From positions 8,936,222-9,000,221 of the forward strand of contig NC_084818.1 of the NCBI RefSeq assembly GCF_963583255.1: DNA of 64,000 nucleotides, given 5' to 3'. Of this stretch, positions 37,298 to 49,283 are shown one piece after another. Position numbers and translations under genes: made by a program. The number at the start of each line of letters is the position of its first letter. The first letter of the stretch is position 1. The DNA is from Pyrus communis (lineage: Eukaryota > Streptophyta > Magnoliopsida > Rosales > Rosaceae). The notes beneath the pieces were generated by a model that did no database searches, was not told where the DNA came from, and was given only the letters and a program-made list of their open reading frames with translations.

Positions 37298-38995
37298 GAT
37301 CCCCAGGAGAGGATCCGGAAAAGATCTAAATCCCTTTTTTTTGTACCAAATTGGCATCTAAACTTTTAAAAATGCATGTTAAAACGAGGACGACATTAAT
37401 CCCGGTTTTTAGTTGTAACAAATCCAACGTCGCCTATGTAAACAAAAATGCTTTTCGGGCGAACACATAACAAATGTAATTAACAAAACAAACACTCATA
37501 TTGAAATATTGGACATCCAAACTTATGTGAATTAAATGTTCACCTACAAAGTAAATGTTCAATTCATACCGTTTTTTGTTGTAAAAAATCCACCATCACC
37601 CATGTAAACAAGAAAGCTTTTCGGACAAACACAAAACAAAGGGAGTTTTAACGAAAAAGCTCACGGTACTGTTCACTTTAACGAAAAACCACATTTTTAC
37701 ACTAAAAATTCAATCCTGGTACTATTCACTTTACCCTTTATTTTGTCTTTATCATTAAAACTCAAAATTTTCAAGCCCTTTTTATTAGTTTTTCTCAAAA
37801 CAAATGTAATCAACAAAACAAATAATAGTTAAAGGTAAATTTGGACCACATTATTGTTAGTTTATTGTAAGGCTTAGCTCATTCCATCACCCTATTTAGT
37901 GTAGATAATATCATTTGTTAAATATAAAAATAAAAACAAAACGAATACTCATATTGAAATACTAATCATCAAAATTTATTTGAAGTGAAGTTCACCTCCA
38001 AATTAAATTTTGACTCGGTTGGGCTATGTGGCACACCAAAAAGCAACCGGCTCTTTCCAGGTTCATAGGTCTCGCCAAATTGCATATATTGCGTGTGACT
38101 CATCAAAGCCAGACGAGTCACCAAAAGTGACACATGTCAACATCTGAGACCTCCGCCAAACAAATCAAATCAAGTAAATAAAGGAGCAAGTTAACCTACT
38201 TGATCATATCCACTCAATTATGATTTAATTTTTCAAATTGCTGATTCTAATTTAATTAATAACTGTAAGTCTAAATTAAATCAAATCAAATACAAAACGG
38301 GACAAATTAACTCTAATTTAATTTAATTATATTAATTATGGTTAAATTTCCTAAATTCAAATTTTCTGATTTAATTAAGATCTGCATTAAGTAATTAGCT
38401 CAAATTAGATAAATTAGAAAATCAATCCCACAAATTACGGGATTCAGATTAGAATTCTAAACTAAGACTCAGTAGCTTGCCTATGCCAAAACAAACACCA
38501 AATACTCAAACACTTGTGTTCTTCATCAAACACGTACAAAATCAACAAGCACAACAAATACACGTGCCGATTCATTCACATAAAGCCGAAGACACCCACC
38601 ACATGAAACCACTTGTGATCTCGTTTCATTCAAGATCAAATCTTGACGACCTTGAAGAAATCTCATCCCGATTCAAGATCAAAGTGCTTGCCACCCTTGG
38701 ATCAAAACTCAACACTTGAGATTGAATTAGAGGAATATTCTTGTAAAGAACAAAATACAATGTTTGTAACCCTAAATAATAATATCGTTTGTAATCAGAT
38801 TAGTTTAGTCAAGGTTTAAAATATTAATATTGTTTGTGATCATAATTGTGATTAGCCAAATTAGCTAGAGTAATGAATAATGAACTCATCAACCACAATT
38901 TAAAATTTGTAATACTGTAATTGATTAAATTAAAATATTATCCAATAAAATAATTTGAAAGACCAAAGTGATAGTAACCCCAAAAGTGTAGGGAT

Positions 38996-39230
38996 CAAAA
39001 GATGAACTTTCACCATAAGCTCAAAGACTTGGAAAAAAACACTAGTCACTTTCAAAAGATGAACTTACCCCATAAGCTCAAAGACTTGAAAAAAAAAACA
39101 CTAGTCACTTTCAAAAAGATGAACTTACCCCATAAGCTCAAAGACTTGGAAAAAATACACTACACTTTCAAAAGATGAACTTACCCCATAAGCTCAAAGA
39201 CTTGGAAAAAAAACACTAGTCACTTTCAAA
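38996..39230 (+). repeat. 60-bp VNTR upstream of NAC copy 3 (four units)
   Basis: Four tandem copies of the unit present twice before copy 2 and once before copy 4, with small length differences in the A-tract. Confidence 0.85.
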
Positions 39231-39773
39231 AGTCCAGTGCCCTGAGTGATGACTGCTGAGAATTGGGTGAAATTCTTCGAATGAACAAAAACAAACAAAT
39301 ACAAATTAAGTAAAAGACATGATAGAAAGAGGGTGAAATCCACACTCAATGTCATTTTCACATAAATAACGTTAGAAAAATAAAATTTATAAACGAAAGT
39401 TTATAGATTAAATGACATGAAAATTGACAATTGAACTACTGCTTAAGCGTTAATATATGTTCTCATTTTCTATCAGTGACACATCATTTAATTTTAACGT
39501 TACTACTTCCACATCACAAAGAAAATTTAATTTGGCACATTCTTACCCAACGTGTTAACACAACAGTGGTTTGGCGTCATCATCATCATCTCAAAGACCT
39601 GGGAGTCTATGGAAGTCAAAGAGCACAGTTGCACTGACTGAATTGGGTGACTTTGTTTCTAAATACAAACTTCACTTCACTTGCTCTGCTACGTCTGCTT
39701 TGTTCTCTGAAGGCAAAAAACATCTGATAATCTTGGTTTCCAAATTTCCAAAGCATTTAAAGGAGGAGGAGGG

Positions 39774-42313
39774 ATGAAGAACATCAGCAGCAGCAGCAGC
39801 AGCACTACCATGACCACCACAACCACCGCACAATCGGTGCCGGACATGGTGGCTGCGATCAGATTCCATCCCACTGAAGATGAAAAGGCCGACTTCTTGA
39901 GGAAGAAGATGAAAAATCACAACTCTCAAGCCTGCCTCTTCCTCCCTGTCATCGATGTCCGCAAGTTCGAGCCTTGGGAATTGCCCGGTAACCCATGATT
40001 CTATCTCACTTTTTCTCGTTCGCTCGTGAAGCAAGAGGTGAACGATTTTTCTTTTTAGGGGATTAGATGGATTAGACATGAAGAAAACTTATCCCTACGA
40101 ATCCTACCCATTTTGTGGGGATTCGAAGCATGAAGTTTCGTTATGAGTAATCCATCTTCTACTTTCAAATTGGACAAAATTTCTTCATTTGTTCCATCAA
40201 CATAGCTTAAATATTGTGATTATCCAATTCGATCCAATCTTAGGCACCGAACGAGCCCTGATTCTAATGAATTATCCAATACATTTGAATTTTTAGTCAC
40301 CAAACAAGTCCTTGAAGTGAGTTGGTTTCAAATTTTCAGTATCTCACTTTGTGTTGCAGAGAGCATGTTCCCTGAATCTCCATATCAAGCTAAGGCGTGG
40401 TACTCCTTCAGCTGTTGTGATTACAAATCCAACAATAATCCTCGCTTCAAAAGGAAAACAAAGCAAGGCTTCTGGAAGATGAACGGCAATCAACGGGATG
40501 TCGGTCCGAAACATTTCACTTGCAAAAAGAGGACATTAACCTTCCGAAAAAAGACCTTCCAGGAAGGTCGTAGGTCTAAATCCGTTACGACCAGCTGGAA
40601 AATGCACGAGTACATTTGCATTAAGTCTAAACGGGGTTCTAGTCCCCATCAGGCGAGGGATCAGCAAAGGGGCCTTGTTCTCTGCGTCCTCAAGTATAAA
40701 CCAGCTGATTCTAAGTCTAATAAGAAGAAGCTTAAGGCTACTTTGATCCGTGGTGATTTAGCCGATGGTACTGGTAACCGTGGCTACATTGCCTCTAGTT
40801 CCGGAGATGATGAAGCTGCTACTGCTGCTGCAACGAATCATATGTCTCCAAACACTGAAGAAGTTCTGGCATTCAAACAGCTAGAACATGATCTGCTTGG
40901 TAGTGGAAATCAAGATGATGGTGAACCTGGTGGTGGCAGCTCATCTGAATTTAATCAATCTCTGCGCGACATGATTCAAGAGTTTTGGGTATGTATTTAT
41001 CTGTATTTATTTATTTGTTGTTTTAATAAACACAGGGGATTGGAGGGAGGTTTCTAGATGTGTTGGTCCTCTCTCCTTCATTACTGAGAGTAGCACTTTG
41101 TGCCCATAACGGACATGAGCTAATCTCGCCTAGTCCTCTGTTTTATTAAGAAGAAAAATATACAAGCTTTTTGAATATTTTCTGATGTAAACCTGATAAT
41201 ATGGAGCACAAAAGTGTATCGAAACTTAATACTTGCTTGTTTTGTGATTCTTAATTTTGCAGTGGCAGCTATGTCCCCCAGCAGGTGAATATCTGAATTC
41301 ACACTTTCCTCTTCCTGAGCCACCTCAGCCTCATCTCCCACCACAGCTTGGAAATGCTCCTGATGTCTGTAGTGGCGAATTAGTTGATCCTGGTGCTAGT
41401 GGCTGCATTACCTATAATACTGATAACCAAGCTGTGACAATGAACCATATGATTTCCGACACAGAAGAAATTCTGGCATTCAAACAGCTAGAGCGTGATG
41501 TGTTTGCCGGTGGTAATCACGATGGTGGTGAACCTGGTAGTGGTATTTTGACCTTTGGTGATGGTAATGATGAAACTGGTGGCTGGAAATTCTCGGATTT
41601 TGATGATCGAGCTGCATCTGATAGGTTTCAAGAGGTGATATAATCGTATGCTTTTTCTACATTTTTTTGTATGAACTTGCAAAGCCTGCCAAAATTTAAC
41701 ACCTGCTTGTTTGTGATTCTTAATCCACCAGTTGTTTCCTGAGATGGGAGAAATTCTGAATTCATCTTCTCAACCGCTGCAGCCACCACAGCAACATCAG
41801 CCACCACGGCCACATCAACCACAGGATTACTGCCCCTCCACACTGCAGCCACCGTTACACACTTTGCCAGGAAATGTTTCCTATGTCTATGGTGATTGCA
41901 CAAGGCGGCAATCTTTAATTCCAGATAATATTTCTTATCTTGGATATAAGAATAATATTTCAACCTGTGATCCCAACGAACAAGTTAGCAAACTTAATGG
42001 TGTTCACGATCGAGCTACAGAGGAAATGTTTTCAGAGGTGAGAATATGGTCTTTGAATGTTGTTTTCTTCATTTTATATGAACCTCCTAATATGATCAAA
42101 ACTATTAACGTTTTCTCGTTATGATTCTTAATCCAGGCTTTTTTTCAACCACATGAATGTATGGGTCCACCGTTTGATCCGTTACAAGATTACTTGCTGC
42201 TGTCACCAATGAACACGGAACTGGGAGATGGTGTGCATCCCAATAACTATATTGGATGCAATGATGAGTTGCGATCTCCAGATGAGATGGAGATTCAAAC
42301 TCGTTTCCCATGA
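39774..42313 (+). CDS. NAC-domain transcription factor copy 3 (complete frame)
   Basis: Five exons: 39774-39987, 40360-40988, 41263-41634, 41732-42037, 42137-42313; 565 codons, all introns GT-AG, no internal stop. N-terminal divergent NAC domain: residues 29-46 read IRFHPTEDEKADFLRKKM in place of the usual LPPGFRFHPTDEE, then FEPWELP, KQGFWKMNGN, WKMHEYICIK and LVLCVLKYKP. The C-terminal half has a duplicated acidic module (EEVLAFKQLE in exon 2, EEILAFKQLE in exon 3), each followed by a Pro/His/Gln-rich stretch, then YVYGDCTRRQSLIPDN and a tail with DYLLLSPMNTELGDG. It is probably a nuclear DNA-binding regulator; the loss of LPPGF residues may alter dimerisation or DNA binding (inference). 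It lacks the transposon insertion seen in copies 1 and 2. Confidence 0.85.
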
Positions 42314-42479
42314 AGTTCTTGATTTATCATTGTTGACCAGGATTAGTAATTTAGTATCCTGGGAAGAAACAGCGTACCCTACGTTTAGTGACTCTAATCT
42401 ACCAGAGTCACAAGCACGAGTCTTAAGATGGCAACAGCAACATAGGTTTAGTCAGTATTAGTTACTCAAGAATAGCTAG

Positions 42480-42605
42480 TGAACAACAAGATTTAATTAT
42501 CGAAGAACAGCAAGATCTTAGTTATCGAAGAACAGAGATCTTAGTTATCGAAGAACAGAGATCTTAGTTGTCGAAGAACAGCAAGATCTTAGTTATTGAA
42601 AAACA
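42480..42605 (+). repeat. ~27-bp tandem repeat after NAC copy 3 stop
   Basis: Around five units of 'tatcgaagaacag' plus 'agatcttagt', each containing the palindrome AGATCT. Copy 4 has about three (47291-47370) and copy 1 about two (7480-7530). Confidence 0.8.
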
Positions 42606-42721
42606 GCAATAGGGGGCTTGTAAGCCCCAAGAGCTCTAGCAAGAGTAAAGCATCACCCTTATCTACAATTCAGGAACTGTAGGCATTATGTCCAGGACAA
42701 CCGATGTAGGTTACCTAAGCC

Positions 42722-42726
42722 TATTC
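42722..42726. other. Empty insertion site for the copia-like LARD
   Basis: Copy 3 reads cctattcttgttcc without interruption. In copies 1 and 2 the same tattc flanks the LARD. This fixes the target-site duplication and shows the unoccupied state. Confidence 0.85.
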
Positions 42727-42729
42727 TTG

Positions 42730-43600
42730 TTCCTTTTGGCCGTTTTAAGAATTCCCTAGTTTTAGAAACTTGAAAGCTTGTTAGGTGAACATGTTAGTTC
42801 AAAGAACAGCAGTAGAAGCCAGTGTTTGAGATGTCATGAGGAAATCTACTCTCCTCTGACGAGTCCAGATGAAGTAAAGTTGTCTTTTCTCAGAATCAGC
42901 AGTTGTTTGGAGACCGCTTATCTCATGTCAACCAGGCTACGAGTATTCCTTAGCAAAATTGTCTTCAGATGGTGTACTTTCTTCATCAAAAGGTCATACA
43001 AACCTCAGCAAAAATGTGTCAAAAAATGTACTCTCTTCATCAAAGTAATACGTACCTCAGCAAAACTGTCTTCAACCATCATCCATTCGCGTCTATCCAC
43101 TGGGAGTTGCTCCGAGAAGAATCCGACTGCAAAGCTGTATCACAAGACAAGGTGAGCAATCAAAGCTGAAATAGTTAATAAAAGCTCTTGTATTGAAGCT
43201 TTGGGAAGGCTATTTTCTGTTTTCAGTCAACCTAATTTGATTTCTGTTAACTCCAGGTCAGGGAAGCTGCAGAGTATTGCATTGCTCTTCATCTGCCCGG
43301 GAAGAAAACAAAAACCATGTCTTTGAAGCATACGGTTTTGAAGCAGGCAACTATAGGGTTCTTTCACTGGAGCATCTCCTCAAAACCATCAATCAAGTCC
43401 CCGTTGGGGAATGGTATAATACTTTGATACCAAGTTCTAGTTCTAGCCTCGTACTCAGGCTTCGTTCGACTATTCTGGAAATGGCGTTATGCAGGATCTG
43501 CTGCTGCGACATGGCTGCTGGAGTCTCAAATATATTACAATAACCAGGCACCAATGGTGATGTACCGGTTGTTGGTATTGAAATTTGAGGTTCCGTCCCT
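42730..43600 (+). pseudogene. Conserved NAC-downstream block (copy 3)
   Basis: Homologous to 13640-14495 without the upstream LARD. It includes the imperfect 'cctcagcaaaa' repeats, an intron beginning GTGAGC near 43152 and ending CTCCAG near 43256, and a following frame that reads HCSSSAREENKNHVFEA. Upstream, 42340-42461 also has an open stretch (SWEETAYPTFSDSNLPESQ). Copy 3 terminates before all of this. Confidence 0.4.
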
Positions 43601-45010
43601 AATGGAGTAGCAATTACAATCATTATCAAAATCGCATGATTATGATTGGTTTAATCCTTTGATAACCTTCGGAATTAAACACCCTTTCTTATGTAAATAT
43701 TGCTTTAATTAATTTCCCTGTATCAGCTGCTGCGTTTCTGTGCAGCATTTCTGCTTTTCCTGTACTGCTTTCATGTTGTATTGTTATTAATACTGTTTAT
43801 GTACAACCTTTCAATTTCTTGGAATTTCATTTATTATATTCTCCTCGTGGTTTTTTATACGTCCTTGTATTTTTATACCAGGGAAATAAGGAATAAATTG
43901 GTCGAACTAGTATTTGAATCCATAAATACGGAAAATGTTTCTCTTTCCTTTAGTTAGGGAGCAACGGGAGGAAAATTCAGGGTGCTGATTTAGGGCATTT
44001 GGATATGCAGAAGCTCACCATTTGACCCGCATCGACGCCAACCCGTCGTATCCAAAATCAAACACAGCGCCATTACAGCCGACGACTCCATACACGAATA
44101 CGTGAATCCGGCTGCTCGTACTTCCATCGTTGTTGATAATCCTGTACCGTTTCATACCAAAATCTCTCGAATTTAGCAAATTCAAGAAATTTTATATATT
44201 TAACGAATTCTTTTTTATGCATATCAACGTACAAAATGTGAGAAGTTAGAGAACTTTAGAACCTCACTTTGAAGACTCGCCTAGGATCCTCAAAATCTCA
44301 AGACCGATCTTGTTGCAGTCCCTTATAAAAACATACAAAACTCTTCTTTTTCTACAACATTGTGTAGTATTATTGCAGCTAAGCTGGATGTAAACTCGAA
44401 ATCTGTAACAACATTGTTGTCACTCCACAAGGACATGCACAGTAGACGTACTGACGTAATGCTTTGCCGTAAAAAAACAATTATTTTCCACGTATGAGAT
44501 TCTAGAAAGTTCTTAAATTCTAGAGTACGTTGATATGATGCAGCCATGTCCAACACTCAGGTCAAACTTGCATTGGAAGTTCAAGACTTAATTATATATT
44601 TGCACCTTCAATTTTGGTAGTTGTTCTGTTTGGATCTTTAAACGTTTTTTGTTCCAAATTGGCCCCTAAACTTCTAATATTGTGTGGTAAGATAAGGACA
44701 ACACTTCAACCCTTACAAAATTTGATAGGATTCAAATAGTTTTTGGTTGTAACAAATCTAGAGTTGCTTGTGTCAACGAGAAAACCTTTCAGACAACCAC
44801 AACACAAATTAATTAACAAAACGACCACTCATATTGTAAAATCATATTGTTTAGTTTAGCTAAGTTAGTGAAAACAATTTGCTCACCTCTTCTCACCCAA
44901 GTTAAAATTGATCACAACATAATTTAAATTAGTTTACAATATTACTGGAATTAAAGAAATTGTGATAAGAAATAATTGGAAGACCAAAATGAAAGAAACC
45001 CCAAAAGTAT
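43600..45010. other. Gene-free spacer between copies 3 and 4
   Basis: A shorter and more diverged version of the D1/D2 spacer. It shares ordered landmarks with 16570, 17275, 17760, 18318 and 20000, but has no inverted duplication, tRNA-like sequence or LTR-like fragment. No gene seen. Confidence 0.6.
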
Positions 45011-45117
45011 AGGGAGCAAAAGATGAACTTGCACCATAAGCTCAAAGACTCGGAAAAAATACTAGTCAACTTTCAATAGTCCAGCGCTTTGAGGGATAAG
45101 TGGGGTCTTTGATGAGG

Positions 45118-45129
45118 GTATATAAATAC
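45118..45129 (+). promoter_or_regulatory. Probable TATA box of NAC copy 4
   Basis: gtatataaatac, about 130 bp upstream of the start codon, followed at a normal distance by CA-rich candidate transcription starts. Copies 2 and 3 have no equally good TATA at the equivalent place (only 'tctaaatac'). Confidence 0.55.
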
Positions 45130-45192
45130 GACTCCGCTCAAACGCTGCTTCCTCACAGAACCCAAAACACCGATCAATAATCACAGTTCAAA

Positions 45193-45195
<3 letters not shown>

Positions 45196-45250
<55 letters not shown>
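45196..45250 (+). repeat. (GA)n microsatellite in the 5' leader of NAC copy 4
   Basis: 55 bp of uninterrupted GA that runs directly into the ATG at 45251. It is absent from copies 2 and 3. GA/CT tracts in plant leaders can bind GAGA-binding BPC proteins (known), but a role here is speculation. Confidence 0.9.
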
Positions 45251-45254
<4 letters not shown>

Positions 45255-47106
45255 GCAGTAGCAGCATCAGCAGCTGCATGACAACTGAAGAAGGAGATGC
45301 AGTGCATGTGAATGGGATCCTACTACCTGGGTTCAGATTCTACCCCACTGATGAGTTGCTGATCAGCTACTACTTGAAGAACAAGATACAGGGCACAGAC
45401 TCCCATTTCCGTCACGTCATCCCTGAAATCGATGTCTGCAAGTACGAGCCCTGCGATCTTCCTGGTAACCCCACTAATCTGTCTCACTTTTTCTTCACTA
45501 CCCTTTTCTGATTTCTGATGGATTCTGATATTGTGTATGCAAATTTACAATCTTGTTCCTTTTTTCTATTCTTTTTCATCCAGAATTGAATTGGGTTTCC
45601 ATTTTTTGTTTTGTTTTGTGATTCCAGTTCTCTATTTCTTTTGTATGATGCTGTTGTATGCATATATTTATGATCTTTTCAGTTTTTGTGTTTTTGTATC
45701 TTAAGAATTGGAGTGCAAGGGTGGATTGCCCGGGTTCAAACCATTGCGCCCCGGGCAAACCCTCCCCCCTCCCCTTAGTATAAACTTAAAGAGTAGTAAT
45801 ATCGCTTGTCGCTCAAGAATTGGAGTGGACTGGTTTCAAATTTTGAACATTTTGTTTTGTTGTTGGATTTCAGCATTCTTCCCACAAGATCATGAGAAGG
45901 AGTGGTTCTTCTTCAGCCGGCCCGACTACAAGTACATCAACAGCACTCGCTGCAACCGGGCCACGGATCAAGGCTTTTACAAGATCACAGGCAAGGAGCG
46001 TGAGATCAGGGCTGAAGAATCCAAAGCTGTGATTGGGAAGAAGAGGATTCTGACCTTTTACGAAGGTCGTGTGCCGAAAGCAAAGAAGACTGATTGGGTA
46101 GTCCATGAGTATTATCTCTCAGAAATTCAGGTGGGTTCTAAACCCACCAAGCAGATGGACTTTGTCCTCTGCCGCCTGAAGAACAATTCAGCTAGTTATA
46201 AGAAGCCGAAGGGTTATCCAATCTGGGGCGAATTAGCTGATTCAGGAGCGAATTCTGAAGACGATCAAGCTGTTGTAAATGATGTGCTAACAGAGCCAGT
46301 GCAACATCTGGGAGAAAAAGAGCTAGAGATTAGCCAAGTTAGCTTGAGCTTTGATGATGGTGATGATGAAACTGGTGTCTGGAAATTCTCGGATTTCGAT
46401 GATCCAGCTATGTTTCTAGAGGTGAGATAATCATATGCTTTTTCTGCATTCTTTCGTATGAACTTGCAAAACCTGCCAAAATTTAACACCTGCTTGTTTG
46501 TGATTTTTAATCCACCAGTTGTGTGCTGAGATGGGAGAAATTCTGAATTCACCCTCTCAACCGCTGCAGCAGACACCACAGCCACACCAGCCACCGCATC
46601 CACATCAGCCTTCACAGCCACATCAACCACAGGATTACTGCCCAACCACACTGCAGGCACCGTTACACACTTTGCCGGGACATGTTTCCTATGTCTATGG
46701 TGATTGCACAAGGCGGCAATCTTTAATTCCAGATAATACTTCTTATCTTGAATATAAGAATAATATTTCAACCTGTGATCCCAATGAACAAGTTAGCAAA
46801 CTTAATGGTGATCACGATCGAGCTACAGAGGAAATGTTTTCAGAGGTGAGAATATGGTCTTTGAATGTTGGTTTCTTCATTTTATATGAACTTTCTAATA
46901 TGATCAAAACTTCTAACGTTTTCTCGTTATGATTCTTAATCCAGGCATTTTTCCAACCACATGAATGTATGGGTCCACTGTTTGATCCGTTACAAGATTA
47001 CTTGCTGCTGTCACCAATGAACACGGAACTGGGAGATGGTGTGCATCCCAATAACTATATTGGATGCAATGATGAGTTGCGATCTCCAGATGATGTGGAG
47101 ATTTAA
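45251..47106 (+). CDS. NAC-domain transcription factor copy 4 (complete frame)
   Basis: Four exons: 45251-45464, 45874-46421, 46519-46845, 46945-47106; 416 codons plus TAA. The NAC domain is more canonical than in copies 1-3: residues 24-40 LLPGFRFYPTDELLISY (one Glu short of the usual DEEL), then IDVCKYEPCDLP, DQGFYKITGK, KKRILTFYEGRVPK, DWVVHEYYL, DFVLCRLK. The C-terminal part is acidic (DDETGVWKFSDFDD), then His/Gln/Pro-rich, then YVYGDCTRRQSLIPDN and a tail with DYLLLSPMNTELGDG. Exon 3 here corresponds to exon 4 of copy 3; the extra acidic exon is absent. Expected to act as a nuclear NAC regulator. I cannot assign it to a named NAC subgroup with certainty. Confidence 0.9.
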
Positions 47107-47499
47107 ACTCTTTTCCCATAAAGTTCTTGATCTATCATTGTTGACCAGGATTAGTAATTTAGTATCCTGGGAAGAAACAACGTACCCTACTTTTAGTGAC
47201 TCTAATCTACCAGAGTCACAAGCACGAGTCTTAAGATAGCAACAGCAACATAGGTTTAGTCGGTATTAGTTACTCAAGAATAGCTAGTGAACAACAAGAT
47301 TTAATTATCGAAGAACAGCAAGATCTTAGTTATCGAAGAACCGCATGATCTTAGTTATTGGCAAACAGCAATAGGGGACTTGCAAACCCCAAGAGCTCTA
47401 GCAAGAGTAAAGCATCACCCTAGTCTACCTTTCAGGAACTGTAGGCATTAGAAACTTCTTCTGCCAGTTTTGGACGATCATGTCCGTGACAACCGACGT

Positions 47500-48360
47500 A
47501 CGTTCCCTAAGCCTGTTCCTCTTCTTTTTGGCCGTTTTTAAGCATTCCTTAGTTTTAGAAACTTCAAAGCTTGTTAGGTGAACATGTTAGTTCGAAGAAC
47601 AGCAGCAGAAGCCAGTGTTTGAGATGTCATCTGGAAAGCTACTCTCTTTCGACAAGTCTAGATTAAGCAAAGATGTCTTTTCTCAGAAGCAGCAGTTGTT
47701 TGGAGACCGCGTGTCTCCTGTCAACCAAACTACAAATATTCCTCAGCAAAATTGTCTTTAAATAGTGTTCTCTCTTCATCAAAAGTCAGACGAACCTCAG
47801 CAAAATTGTCTTCAAATTATCTACACTCTTCATCAAAAGCCATACACGTACCTCAGCAAGACTGTCTTCAAATATCGTCCATTCGCTTCTATCCACTGGG
47901 AGTTGCTCCGAGAAGAATCCGACTGCAAAGCTGTATCACAAGACAAGGTGAGCAATCAAAGCTGAAATAGTTAATAAAAGCTCTTGTATTGAAGCTTTGG
48001 GAAGGCTATTTTCTGGTTTCACTCAACTCAGATTGATTTCTGTCAACTCTACTAGCAGGTCAAGGAAGCTGCAGAGTATTGCATTGCTCTTCATCTGCCC
48101 CAGAAGAAAGCAAAAACCGAGTCTTTGAAGCAGGCAACTGTAGGTTTCTTTCATTGAAGCATCTCCTCAACACCACTTATCAAGTCCCCCGACGGGGAAT
48201 GGTATAATACTTCGAACCAAGCTCTAGTTCTAGCCTCGTGCTCAGGCTGTCCTTCCATAGTCGTTTATTCTGGAAATGGCGTTATACAGGATCTGCTGCG
48301 ACATGGTTTCTGGAGTCTCAAGTATGTTACAATAACCAGACACTAATGTTGATGTACTGG
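47500..48360 (+). pseudogene. Conserved NAC-downstream block (copy 4)
   Basis: Contains the repeats, then YPLGVAPRRIRLQ immediately before a 111-bp intron (47948-48058, GTGAGC...TAGCAG). The following exon-like sequence is shared with the other copies. Stops separate it from the annotated stop at 47104-47106. It could be an alternative or ancestral 3' exon set, or a spliced 3' UTR. Confidence 0.45.
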
Positions 48361-49283
48361 TTGTTGGTATTGAAATTTGAGGTTCCATCCGTAATGGAGT
48401 GGTAATTACGATCATTATCAAAATCGGATGATTATGATTGGTTTAATCCTTTGATAACCTTCAGAATTAAACACCCATCTTATGTAAATATTGCTTTGAT
48501 TAGTTTCCCTGTATCAGCTGCTGCGTTCCTCTGCAGCATTTCTGCTTTTCCTGTACTCCTTTCATGTTGTATTGCAGTTAACGTTGTTTATTTAGAACCT
48601 TTCAATTTCAATGGAATTTTGTGCAGTTTATTCTCTTTTGTTTTTTTTTTTTTTTTAATACAACGTTATATTTTTTTTTATAAGGGTTTGAGGAATAAAT
48701 TGGTATCGAACTAGTATTTGAAACCACACAATAAGAAATATTGTTTTTCCGCTTTCCTTTAGTTAGGGAGCAACAGGAGGAAAATTCACTAGAGCACTGA
48801 TTTAGGGCATTTGGATATGTCGAGGCTCTTTTCCACCCTCCCTTAAGGCCGAAACTCATCTACAATTGGACGTTTTATCTCAAGCTAATCAAGCATTGCC
48901 ATGTGTTTTTAACTTTCTAGCCGTGATTGATTGGTTTGAATAACCGCCACAATGGCACTCCAGCTATAGGTAAGTTTCGTTCCTTTGGACACCCCGTCAA
49001 GGTTAAGTTCCTTTCGATTTCCAATCAAAGGTAAAAACTCAGAACCACAATAAAATCTGAAAGCTGAAAGTTTATAGTAGAATGCTAAAAAACTGCACTC
49101 TATTTCACAACTGTGACACACATCTTACATATTTACACCACATTTTACAGCAGCCAGTCTAACACCACCGCTGTCTTCGCAGAAAATATTGATCTATTTG
49201 TTCAAAAGAATAATAAATGAGAATACAAAAGTCTAAACAAAAATTATGCGTTTCAATACAGAGAAAGTTAGGCAACCAATGAT

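Larger units (their letters stand above)
21862..40948 (+). repeat. Segmental tandem duplication, unit D2
   Basis: Second copy of the NAC-plus-spacer unit, ~19.1 kb. Relative to D1 it has a 1,782-bp deletion (equivalent of 6263-8044), a shorter minisatellite, a truncated tRNA-like sequence, an extended VNTR and scattered substitutions. Confidence 0.85.
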
